Shown piece after piece: positions 50,109 through 58,147 of a stretch of DNA of 64,000 nucleotides; position 1 is the stretch's first letter; every line of letters starts with the position of its first letter. Source of the DNA: Ilumatobacteraceae bacterium. GTDB lineage: Bacteria; Actinomycetota; Acidimicrobiia; Acidimicrobiales; Ilumatobacteraceae. Below the pieces are notes generated by a model that searched no databases, was not told where the DNA came from, and saw only the letters and a list, made by a program, of their open reading frames with translations. The DNA is taken from contig JAJTEL010000002.1 of NCBI GenBank assembly GCA_021299715.1, positions 310,001 to 374,000 on the forward strand, written 5' to 3'. The position numbers and the translations under genes were made by a program.

Positions 50109-50962
50109 ATCTTTGACTCCCTCTTGTCCAGGCTTGATCTGACGTAGTCGCCGAACCAGTTACTTGAGATAACGGTTAGAGCGATGAAGAGCGCAGGTAG
50201 GTATACCTCGTGCGGGCTGTAGGCAATATTGCCGCGTCCGTTTGCCAGCATTGAGCCCCAGCTGGCTCCACCGGGAATACCAATTCCCAAAATGGAGAGT
50301 GAGCCTTCAACGATGATGACCGAACCGATGGCCAAGAAACCGATGGACAAGATGGCCGGTGCAACGTTGGGAAGAATGTGCTTGAAGATGATGGTGAAGC
50401 TCTTTGTTCCCATGGACTTCGATGCCAGAACAAATTCACGGTTGGTCCACTGCAATGCAGAACCGCGTGAGATACGACCCAAAATTGGAATGATGACGAT
50501 GATTAGTGAGGCGATAAGCACCATCACTCGGCGATTCGTTGACGCTGGATTGTCGGCGTCTGAATACGCAAACACCGACAACAAAGCAAGTGACAACACC
50601 AAGTTTGGAATTGACAACAAGATGTTGAAGATTGACACCACGATGAGGTCGTACTTACCGCGGAAGTATGCAGCGGTAATTCCGATGAGTGCTCCAATTC
50701 CGCCACCAATTAATACCGATGCGAAAGAAATGAACACCGACAAACGGGCTCCGTTTACAAGACCAGCCAACATGTCGTAGCCGTCTTGAGTGGTACCTAG
50801 AAGGTGGCGCGGACTAAATGGTCCGACACCAAGGTCATCGAAGAATGCTTCATCCCATTGTGGCAATGGCAAGATCCATCCGAACAGGCCAATGAAGACC
50901 ATGAGTCCTAGCCAGGACCCAGCGAGATAAAACCCGACTGGTCGACTCTTTCTTGTTTTCAC
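50105..50962 (-). CDS. Oligopeptide-type ABC transporter permease (DppC-like)
   Basis: 285 residues with about six membrane helices, the DppC-type N-terminal segment ending in PRHLLGTTQDGYDML, and the EAA-type loop near SRGSALQWTNREFVLASKSMG. It forms the channel with the DppB-like subunit. It ends in a 4-nt overlap with the first ATPase gene. Confidence 0.93.
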   Translation of the reverse strand: MKTRKSRPVGFYLAGSWLGLMVFIGLFGWILPLPQWDEAFFDDLGVGPFSPRHLLGTTQDGYDMLAGLVNGARLSVFISFASVLIGGGIGALIGITAAYFRGKYDLIVVSIFNILLSIPNLVLSLALLSVFAYSDADNPASTNRRVMVLIASLIIVIIPILGRISRGSALQWTNREFVLASKSMGTKSFTIIFKHILPNVAPAILSIGFLAIGSVIIVEGSLSILGIGIPGGASWGSMLANGRGNIAYSPHEVYLPALFIALTVISSNWFGDYVRSSLDKRESKI

Positions 50963-50995
50963 GCTTTTCCGTCCTCTTGCTTTATAAAAATGTTC

Positions 50996-51955
50996 TTAGC
51001 CACGACGTTCCCGAGTACGGGGATCGATGGCGTTGGTGAGTAGGTCGACAATTGTGTTGAAGAACACGTAGGCGAACGAGATGAGCAGAATGAGTGTCTG
51101 CATAGCAATTACTTGACGAGCGCCAATTGAGTAGAACACTTCGTATCCAATTCCGGGAATAACGAAAATGGTTTCGATAACGATGGTGCCACCGATGAGG
51201 CCGCCCATGTTGAGCGCGGCAGATGTAAGCAGGGTGGTGCTAGACGGACGGAACACGTGGAACCACAAGACTCGCTTGTTGGAGATTCCCTTTGAGGCCG
51301 CCATGGTGACGTAGTCCTCTTTGAGTGTTGCTATGACGTCGGTGCGCAACAAGCGTGTATACGACGAGGTGAGGCCAACGGCGATGCTGATGACGGGAAG
51401 AACCATGAGCTTGAAGTGTTGACCCAAGTTCTCGCTTGGCTTTACATAGCCAATGGGGTCTACCCAGCCCAGCTTCACAGCAAAAATGAGCGACATGATC
51501 AGTGCGAGCGCAAAGCTGGGGAAGGAAACAAGGGTGAACAATGTGCTGCTGACGATGCGATCGAAACGGCTGTTCTCTTTATATGCAGAGATAAGACCAA
51601 GTGGAATGGCAAACGAAAGTGCAACAATTTGCGCGTACAGAATGAGTTGAAGAGAAACGGGGAGAGTTGCTTTGATGACTTCAAGCACATCGCGTGTTCC
51701 GCCATTTAAGTAGTACTTGCCGAAATCTCCGCTGAGAAGACCGCTAAACCAATGCCAAAAAAATCCGAAGACTCCGCGGTCGAGACCTACTTCAACGCGA
51801 ATGGCGCTGACAACTCCTTCTGGTGCACCGCCAGCAATAAGTTGTGCCGGATCACCAGGTAACTGCCACATAAGGCATGACAACAAGAACGAAGCAATGG
51901 TGATAACCAACGCCATTCCAACCAGGCGTTTTGCGATTACTTGCAGAAAATTCAT
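50996..51955 (-). CDS. Oligopeptide-type ABC transporter permease (DppB-like)
   Basis: 319 residues, about six membrane helices. The N-terminal helix is followed by WQLPGDPAQLIAGG, as in DppB, and the cytoplasmic EAA-type loop is TRLLRTDVIATLKEDYVTMAASKG. First permease of the operon; it follows the SBP gene after a 96-nt gap that holds a strong stem-loop. Confidence 0.93.
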   Translation of the reverse strand: MNFLQVIAKRLVGMALVITIASFLLSCLMWQLPGDPAQLIAGGAPEGVVSAIRVEVGLDRGVFGFFWHWFSGLLSGDFGKYYLNGGTRDVLEVIKATLPVSLQLILYAQIVALSFAIPLGLISAYKENSRFDRIVSSTLFTLVSFPSFALALIMSLIFAVKLGWVDPIGYVKPSENLGQHFKLMVLPVISIAVGLTSSYTRLLRTDVIATLKEDYVTMAASKGISNKRVLWFHVFRPSSTTLLTSAALNMGGLIGGTIVIETIFVIPGIGYEVFYSIGARQVIAMQTLILLISFAYVFFNTIVDLLTNAIDPRTRERRG

Positions 51956-51996
51956 CCGCCCCCCTTAGCTAATAAAACAATAGTAATTCAGAAGAA

Positions 51997-52025
51997 GGAG
52001 CGACACCCCATTGGGGTGTCGCTCC
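51997..52025 (-). terminator. Strong stem-loop between SBP and permease genes
   Basis: A perfect 13-bp stem GGAGCGACACCCC/GGGGTGTCGCTCC with a 3-nt loop. On the minus strand it is followed by TTCTTCTGAATTA, which is T-rich but not a clean T-run. It probably acts as an attenuator or as an mRNA-end stabiliser, so the SBP is made in excess over the membrane subunits. Confidence 0.75.
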
Positions 52026-52051
52026 CGCTTCACACGTAAATTCAGTGAAAT

Positions 52052-54112
52052 TTACTTAGTTGGCTTTTGAACGCCGCTCCAGTCAATTCCCCAGTTGGTT
52101 ACTGTTCGCTGAGTAACGCCGGTCTTCAACTGAACCTTGCCAATGTTGGTCAGGCCATTCTTCTTGTTCACAAACATTGTGTAGTAGAAGTGCTGGATTG
52201 AACCCATGTAGCCCTCTGTCTGCAGGTAAGCAGTACCTTGACGGTACAAACGCTGTGCTGCAGCCTTCGAGGTCTGAGCCTGTCCACCCTGGAAGAACTC
52301 GTTCACCTTGGTGTCTGTGTGCTTGTTGAGTCCGAGGACTGAACCAATGCTTGAAGCAAAGATTCGGGCCGAAGAGGTTGAACCTGCATACGCATTTGTT
52401 AATACGAATGGAAGGTTGAACGACACGTCGGTTCCTTCGAACAGCAAGATTGCAATTGCGTCGTAGGCGTTCTGGTCCGCAGCAGATGATGCTCCGGAGT
52501 TGAATGCCTTGGCAATGATCTGTGCTGCTTCTTCAACAACCATGTCCACCTTGATGCCACACTTTGCCCATGTCGCAATAAGGAACTTTGCGTTGCCTTG
52601 TGACGACGATGAAACGTCTGCAGGAATAGTGAACTTCAACTCTGTGTTCTTTGCTGGATCTTCAGCCTTCCAAGCAGCCACATAGCTCTTCGACTTGGCA
52701 ACGCTGTATGCCTGGAATCCCTTTGTGGTGTACATGGTGCTGCGTGGTCCAACAAGTGACTTGGCGACTACGCCTTCACCGCGGGTACGAACCTTGACAA
52801 AGTTTGCACGGTCCAAGCAGTGCAGAACAGCCAAGCGGGCATTCTTGCTCTTGAATGGAGAGTTCGCCTTGCCCTGGTTCAACCAGAGTGATGGGTAGTA
52901 GTCGTTTGGTGACTTGAATTCGGAAACAAGGCTCTTGCGCTTACGAAGGTCTTGAATGAACTTTCCTTCGGCTGCGGCTGAGAACATTGCTGCGTCATAT
53001 GCACCGGTACGAATTGCGGCTGCGCGCTGTGAACCTTCTTTAATGTTCACAAACTTGATGCCGTCCAAGTATGGCAACTTGTCACCAGTCTTTGGATCCG
53101 TGCGCCAGTAGCTGGCGTTGCGGACAACATTCAATTCATCGGTGCTAACGGTTGTGTGGTTGTCGGCTGTCTTGAATGGGCCCGTACCAATTGGGCGACC
53201 AGTTGAACAGCGGTCCTTGCTTGCTGTGCCAGTGAACTGTGCTGGTCCACGCATGAACAAACGACCAGATGCGTACAGCATTCCGGGAACGTCGTTCTGT
53301 GCACGGTCAAGCGTGAGACGCACCGTGTGTGAGTCGACAACATCAACCTTGGTGATGTTTGCACCGAAAGCAGCTGACGTACCCAAACCAATTGATGATT
53401 GGAAGAAGGTGAGGTCAGGAAGCTTGTCGAGTCCGATGGACTTGAGGTAGCCACCAGCCTTGTTTCCACCAGACAAGAGAACGTCAAGCGAACCCTTGTC
53501 GGCAAATGTGCCCAAAGCGGTCAGCAACGAGAGACGTCCAACTTTGTCCTCTGTTTTCATGGTTGATGTAACACCAAGGTTGGTCAGCACGGCTGCACCA
53601 GTTGCACCAGCAGCAGCACTGCTCAGTGTGGTGAGAACGGTTGTTGCATGAGTGATGTACGGCGCAGTTGCTGCTGCAGCGAGAGCGGCGTTAGCAGCCT
53701 TGTGACCCAAGAGGTAATCAAGGTTTGCCTTCACTGCATCTGCATTGAAGTCGGTGCCATCGTGGAACTTAATTCCCTTACGCAGGTAGATGTCCCATGT
53801 CTTCATGCCGTTCGAGCTCTTTGAGCCCGATGCAAGCAAGCCGATCATGTCTCCACCATTGGTCTTTTCAAACAATGTTTCGTAAATGGTACGCATGACC
53901 ATCAACGAAGAGTTTGCGTTGTTGTTTGCAAAGCAGAATCCGGCGTTGGTGTCAAAAATGGCCACCTTCGCTGTTCCGCCGTACTTGGAAGTCGCTTGCG
54001 GTTTTGCCGCCTGACTTCCAGCTGCAGTCACAGTGGACACCGCAACAGTTGCAGCAAGTGCTGCACCTACGCGACGCAACACTCGTGACCGATTGGTCTG
54101 ACGTTGAGTCAT
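52052..54112 (-). CDS. Family 5 ABC substrate-binding protein with an internal insertion
   Basis: 686 residues, 110 longer than its paralogue at 40937. The signal peptide ends in GSQAAKP, and no lipobox is present. Residues about 137-238 are an extra Ala/Thr/Gly-rich segment (NAALAAAATAPYITHATTVL and after) between FNADAVKANL and the ANITKVDVVD strand, which are adjacent in the other two SBPs. The remaining fold, including the WGIDWSGV end, is standard. ATG 54112 is preceded by GGGGGT. It heads the complete Dpp-like operon that runs to 48025 and has the shared palindrome at its promoter. Confidence 0.93.
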   Translation of the reverse strand: MTQRQTNRSRVLRRVGAALAATVAVSTVTAAGSQAAKPQATSKYGGTAKVAIFDTNAGFCFANNNANSSLMVMRTIYETLFEKTNGGDMIGLLASGSKSSNGMKTWDIYLRKGIKFHDGTDFNADAVKANLDYLLGHKAANAALAAAATAPYITHATTVLTTLSSAAAGATGAAVLTNLGVTSTMKTEDKVGRLSLLTALGTFADKGSLDVLLSGGNKAGGYLKSIGLDKLPDLTFFQSSIGLGTSAAFGANITKVDVVDSHTVRLTLDRAQNDVPGMLYASGRLFMRGPAQFTGTASKDRCSTGRPIGTGPFKTADNHTTVSTDELNVVRNASYWRTDPKTGDKLPYLDGIKFVNIKEGSQRAAAIRTGAYDAAMFSAAAEGKFIQDLRKRKSLVSEFKSPNDYYPSLWLNQGKANSPFKSKNARLAVLHCLDRANFVKVRTRGEGVVAKSLVGPRSTMYTTKGFQAYSVAKSKSYVAAWKAEDPAKNTELKFTIPADVSSSSQGNAKFLIATWAKCGIKVDMVVEEAAQIIAKAFNSGASSAADQNAYDAIAILLFEGTDVSFNLPFVLTNAYAGSTSSARIFASSIGSVLGLNKHTDTKVNEFFQGGQAQTSKAAAQRLYRQGTAYLQTEGYMGSIQHFYYTMFVNKKNGLTNIGKVQLKTGVTQRTVTNWGIDWSGVQKPTK

Positions 54113-54146
54113 TGAGTTACCCCCAAAGTTGGCACACCACCGTGGT

Positions 54147-54164
54147 GTGACTGCAGTCACGATA
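54147..54164 (-). promoter_or_regulatory. Promoter -10 TATCGT overlapping operator GTGACTGCAGTCAC
   Basis: On the minus strand TATCGT (54164-54159) runs into the perfect 14-bp palindrome (54160-54147), in the same register as at 40884-40901. A second inverted repeat, CACCAC-CGTGGTG, is adjacent at 54136-54147. This controls the SBP-permease-ATPase operon. Confidence 0.7.
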
Positions 54165-54281
54165 GCAGGGGGTGCAATGTTGCTCCTAGACAAACGCAAA
54201 GAAAACAACTTGTGTTGGGCAATCGATTAATTGCACATGGTCACAAGGGTGAGTAGTTCTAACTGCCGCTCAGGTGGCTAA

Positions 54282-55226
54282 TTACAGCGATGTCAGTAGG
54301 TGCACTTTGATGGCGCCGGCCTTGCGGTCGGCGGCTACGGCAAATGCCTCTTGTGCATCGGAAAGGGCGAATCGATGCGTGATGACGGCAGAAGTAATGG
54401 ACGGAACACGGTGCAGGATGTCGACGGCTTCTTGAAAGTCGTGGTGCTCTTGGGTGTGGCCATAAAAGATGGACGGCACCACGGTGATTTCTTTCAGCAG
54501 CATCTGGTTGTTCAGGGCTACGGGTGTCCAGAACATGCCGAACTCAAGAAGTGATCCGCCAGGCCTAGTTGCAGTGATGCAGGTGTCGAACGACTGCTGT
54601 GTGCAGACGGCATCAAACGACGCGTCGTAGTTGCTGCCAGCTTGGCGAACCGGCGTTACTCCTAACTGCTCTGCAGCGCGTTCTTGATGGGGGTGGCGAG
54701 CAACGATGTCTACTGCGACTCCGCGGTCGCGCAGTACCGCCGCAGCCAACAAACCAATGGACCCTGCGCCAACGACAACGGCTGTGCTTCCGTTTTGAAC
54801 ATTCATGCGGTTGATGCCGTGCAACACAACCGCGAGGGGTTCAACAAGTCCAACGCACGACGGATCTGTACCTGTCGGTATTTCAAAAAGTCGATCTTCG
54901 GTTGCACGAACAAACTCAGCAAGTCCACCATCACGTGAAATGCCGTGACTATTGCGTAATGCTTCTGCGCACAGTTGTGAATGGTGTGTTGAACAGTGAC
55001 TGCACGAACCACACGCGCCGGTTGGTCGCACGGCAACAAGTCGTCCATCGGTTGTGTATCCACCAAACTCGTGACCAAGCACGACGTTGACGAGTCCGTT
55101 TTCAATCATGTGAAGGTCGCTGCCACAGATACCAGATGATGTGACGGCGATGAGTTCGCCATCACCTTCGGGAATGTCGCGATCGACGACGGATACTTTG
55201 CCTTGTGATGCGGTAACAGCGAGCAT
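54282..55226 (-). CDS. Zinc-dependent medium-chain alcohol dehydrogenase
   Basis: 314 residues. SSGICGSDLHMI holds the catalytic-zinc Cys, GHEFGG the His-Glu pair, GACGSCSHCSTHHSQLC the four structural-zinc Cys, and VVGAGSIGLLAAAV the NAD(P) Rossmann motif. It belongs to the threonine/sorbitol/Zn-alcohol dehydrogenase group. ATG 55226 is set by a -10 six nt upstream; the farther in-frame ATG would lie before it. Single gene, substrate unknown. Confidence 0.92.
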   Translation of the reverse strand: MLAVTASQGKVSVVDRDIPEGDGELIAVTSSGICGSDLHMIENGLVNVVLGHEFGGYTTDGRLVAVRPTGACGSCSHCSTHHSQLCAEALRNSHGISRDGGLAEFVRATEDRLFEIPTGTDPSCVGLVEPLAVVLHGINRMNVQNGSTAVVVGAGSIGLLAAAVLRDRGVAVDIVARHPHQERAAEQLGVTPVRQAGSNYDASFDAVCTQQSFDTCITATRPGGSLLEFGMFWTPVALNNQMLLKEITVVPSIFYGHTQEHHDFQEAVDILHRVPSITSAVITHRFALSDAQEAFAVAADRKAGAIKVHLLTSL

Positions 55227-55232
55227 GGTGTA

Positions 55233-55238
55233 ACCGTA
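55233..55238 (-). promoter_or_regulatory. -10 element TACGGT, leaderless promoter (minus)
   Basis: TACGGT, 6 nt, ATG at 55226 of the alcohol dehydrogenase gene, in the short gap after the SGNH hydrolase stop. Confidence 0.55.
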
Positions 55239-55248
55239 GCGGTTCACG

Positions 55249-56079
55249 TTATGTCGTAGGCGGGGATGGTGCCGTTGTTGATGTTGTTGATGTTGTTGTT
55301 GTAGTGCTAGTGGACGACGTCGTTGTGGTGTCCGGTGGCAACGTGGTGGTCGTCGTTGTCGTGGTGGATGTGGTGGTGGATGTAGTAGTGGTGCTTGCGT
55401 TCACGATGGTGTCACCAAATTGCATCAACTGCTTTACAGAAAAGTTTGCGCGTGTGCGGTATCCGTTCACTGTGAGGTGAACTCCATCTGCAATAAACCG
55501 ACTTACGCGATTGGGCACAAAATGAGAATTCCAATCGGCAATCATTAAATTTGGCCACTTTGCTTGTGCTGTACGAAGCGCTTTGTTAAAGCGAGACGCT
55601 CGCAGACGCCAGTCACTGCGACCAGTGGCGGAAAACTCAAGGGTGAACCACAACACGGGTAGGCCACGAGATTCAACCATCACTTTGTCAATCACCCACG
55701 ATGGGTACCACGACTCTGATTTTGAGATCATGTCGTTTGTGCCCAACGCGATAACGATGGCGGTGGTGTGCGACGTGCGCCGAGTTCGAAGTGAAGAAGC
55801 CCCCGTAGACGCAGTACGGCCAACACGTGCGTCCATGATGACTTTTGTCCAGATGAGTGAATCTCGTGCTTTGCGGGCAAGTGACCCGAAGGCGTCGGAG
55901 CCAACAGTGAGGGAGTCGCCAATAAAGAGGAGGGTTCCTTGACCATTGACCCCAATGAGTCGTGGAGCAGTATGTGCACGAACCGGGGTAGGCAACGCAA
56001 ATGCACTTACCAGGAGTAAGGCGACCAGTGCACGAGACACCACAGAGCGGGTGCGGTAAGTGAGGGCACGGGCGAACAC
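55249..56079 (-). CDS. Secreted SGNH hydrolase with Thr/Ser-rich tail
   Basis: 276 residues. A Sec signal (SRALVALLLVSAFALPTPVRA) precedes the catalytic domain with block I LLFIGDSLTVG (Ser56), block III ALGTNDM (Asn115) and block V DGVHLTVNGY (Asp and His). The last 48 residues are almost only Thr, Ser and Pro, likely an O-glycosylated stalk outside the cell. It may remove acyl groups from surface glycans; this is inference. GTG 56079 is taken as the start, since longer frames run into the divergent gene. Confidence 0.8.
   Translation of the reverse strand: MFARALTYRTRSVVSRALVALLLVSAFALPTPVRAHTAPRLIGVNGQGTLLFIGDSLTVGSDAFGSLARKARDSLIWTKVIMDARVGRTASTGASSLRTRRTSHTTAIVIALGTNDMISKSESWYPSWVIDKVMVESRGLPVLWFTLEFSATGRSDWRLRASRFNKALRTAQAKWPNLMIADWNSHFVPNRVSRFIADGVHLTVNGYRTRANFSVKQLMQFGDTIVNASTTTTSTTTSTTTTTTTTLPPDTTTTSSTSTTTTTSTTSTTAPSPPTT
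55252..55395 (-). repeat. Low-complexity Thr/Ser codon tract at the end of the SGNH hydrolase gene
   Basis: ACN codons dominate 48 residues, producing GTTGTTGTTGAT-like repeats on the plus strand. Slippage of such a tract could vary the tail length between strains. Confidence 0.7.
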
Positions 56080-56107
56080 CTCTTCATTGTGGCAAGGTGG
56101 AGAGGTG

Positions 56108-58147
56108 ATGCGCAGGCACTTCCTTACGTATTTGGCTCTGTCCACTATGGCGGTGGCACAGCCGCTGTTGGACCTCTATGGGAAGAACCCCACCATTTTC
56201 TCAGCCTCGAAGATGTCTACCGTTGAGTCGGCGTTCTTTGTGTTGGCCATCCTTTTAGGACCAGCAGTTGCTGCAACCCTTCTTGATCGCGTCACCCGAT
56301 GGTTTGGACCCAAAGTCAATGAGTCCATGCGCCTATGGCTTATTGCTGGCTTTTCCTTCCTGCTCGGTTTGGCAATTGCTCGGTGGCTCAACGTTGACGG
56401 CAATGTTGGGTCACTGGCTATTGGTGCGCTGGTGGCTGTGGTGTTGCCTCTCTTGTATGACACGCAGAAAGTCATTCGCGAATGGTCGCGTTGGTTGGCC
56501 ATTTTGTCTGTGGCAGTTCTAGCGAACGCGGTCTTGCAGTTGCAGCCCGTTTTGTTCATGACGAACGGCCCGCAATCTGATGCAGTCATCAAAAATTCGG
56601 AAGTCTCTGTTTTTCAGATTGTCTTCGATGAGTTTCCTCTCTATGCATTGCTGGCCGAAGACGGAACAATTAATGCCGAGCGATATCCCGGTTTTGCCAA
56701 ATTGGCATCTGAGTCAACGTGGTTTCGCAACGCAGTAGCGGAGTCGAACTTCACTCACCAGGCGGTTCCGGCGCTACTGGCATCGGTTGTTCCACAACAG
56801 GCTGGTGGACCGTTTTTGGCTCAGTACCCAAAGAACATCTTCACCGTGTTTGCAGGGAAAACAGCAGTGGGTGGCATTGAGCCCGTCACTAGTTTGTGCC
56901 CACCTGATGTGTGCGGTGGTTCAACAGGGTCGACAGGTTCGTTCTCACCGTCCCGTGTGAAATCGTTCTTTCGCGATGCCAGTTATGTGTACGCCCATCG
57001 CGTGTTTCCGCCGTTTCTTCGCAGCCGAGTCCCATCTATTGAGGGCGCTTGGGGCGGATTTGGCGCCGTAGCAGACAAGTTCAAGGAACAGTTCGGTGTT
57101 GGTGCTTTGTCCCAAATTGATGCACTTGGTCGCGGAGTAAAAGCAATGGTGAACGATCCGTCTCCGCGTGTGCAGGTGACGCACGTGCTGTTGCCTCATG
57201 CGCCATGGCGTGTCACTCCGGACATGCGCGTGGCTCCCTTGTCGAAGGCAATTAGTACGGCAAACCCTGAGAGTGAAGATGGCGTACGCGACACGTACCA
57301 AACTTTCTTGTATCAGTTGGCCGCGGCAGATAAGGCGATTTCTGAAGCCATGTCGACGCTGAAAGAAGCGGGGCGCTGGGACAACACGTTGTTTATTGTT
57401 TCGGCCGATCACGGAATTTCTTTCTTACCCACGCTGCCGCAGCGTCATACCGACTTTGTTGATATGGAACAAGCCAACGACATTTATCGTGTGCCGTTAC
57501 TTATGAAGTTCCCGAATCAGGTGGCGGCTTCGGTCAGCGACTGTGCAGTGACCAACTTGGACGTCTTGCCCACCATTCTTGAAGTCACGGGAACCACTAC
57601 ATCGTGGGAATTTGCTGGTGAGTCTGTCGCGCAAGAGTGCCCATCGGGTCGCGAACGAAGGGTGGTTTCGGCAACTGGTGAATCACAAGTCTTTTCAGGT
57701 GGTTTTAGCGAAGCACGAGACCGCGCTCGGCACTATGCAACCGTTGTCAGCAACGTTGGCAACATTCGCCGAGTAGCTGCAGTTGGTAGCTCCGCTTCTC
57801 TAATTGGTCAGCCTGTCACCAGTGCTGGCGCGAGCACAGATGTTGCATCGTGGACGCTCAACCAAAAGAAGATGTTTACAAAAGTGTCCGACACACGTGG
57901 AAGTCGCGTTCCGTCATTAATCACCGGAACAATCTCTTTGACCGGACCTACAGAAATCGGTACCGAGGGCGTCGTGGTAATCAACGGTGTTGCAGCCGGG
58001 GTTATTGGTGAGTTATCTGGCGTACGTGATGTAGTGGAATACACCGCCATTCTTGACTATTCGTTACTTACCGATGGCGCCCACACCGTCGAGTTGTACG
58101 TTCGTTCTGCGGACGGCACACTGTCAAAGGTGGGCGCACCCAAGTAG
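56108..58147 (+). CDS. Membrane-anchored sulfatase-like hydrolase/transferase
   Basis: 679 residues. About five hydrophobic helices lie in the first 170 residues, followed by an alkaline-phosphatase/sulfatase fold outside the membrane: VFDEFPLYALL (metal Asp-Glu), a nucleophile region in ESNFTHQAVPALL, and IVSADHGISFLP (metal Asp-His). Thr is the likely nucleophile rather than a formylglycine Cys. The layout recalls LtaS/Mdo-like phosphotransferases, so transfer of a phospho-group to surface polymers is possible. The C-terminal 180 residues form an extra beta-rich part. ATG 56108 has GGAGAGG before it. Divergent from the SGNH gene, abutting the GGDEF-EAL gene. Confidence 0.85.
   Translation: MRRHFLTYLALSTMAVAQPLLDLYGKNPTIFSASKMSTVESAFFVLAILLGPAVAATLLDRVTRWFGPKVNESMRLWLIAGFSFLLGLAIARWLNVDGNVGSLAIGALVAVVLPLLYDTQKVIREWSRWLAILSVAVLANAVLQLQPVLFMTNGPQSDAVIKNSEVSVFQIVFDEFPLYALLAEDGTINAERYPGFAKLASESTWFRNAVAESNFTHQAVPALLASVVPQQAGGPFLAQYPKNIFTVFAGKTAVGGIEPVTSLCPPDVCGGSTGSTGSFSPSRVKSFFRDASYVYAHRVFPPFLRSRVPSIEGAWGGFGAVADKFKEQFGVGALSQIDALGRGVKAMVNDPSPRVQVTHVLLPHAPWRVTPDMRVAPLSKAISTANPESEDGVRDTYQTFLYQLAAADKAISEAMSTLKEAGRWDNTLFIVSADHGISFLPTLPQRHTDFVDMEQANDIYRVPLLMKFPNQVAASVSDCAVTNLDVLPTILEVTGTTTSWEFAGESVAQECPSGRERRVVSATGESQVFSGGFSEARDRARHYATVVSNVGNIRRVAAVGSSASLIGQPVTSAGASTDVASWTLNQKKMFTKVSDTRGSRVPSLITGTISLTGPTEIGTEGVVVINGVAAGVIGELSGVRDVVEYTAILDYSLLTDGAHTVELYVRSADGTLSKVGAPK

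Noticed and set aside
50229-50780. Open frame of about 180 codons opposite the DppC-like permease
   Set aside because: Antisense to conserved transmembrane helices, with no ribosome site or recognised fold.
55252-55395. Possible CRISPR-like or minisatellite repeat
   Set aside because: The GTT-rich repeats are Thr/Ser codons of a secreted protein's tail; no repeat-spacer structure exists.
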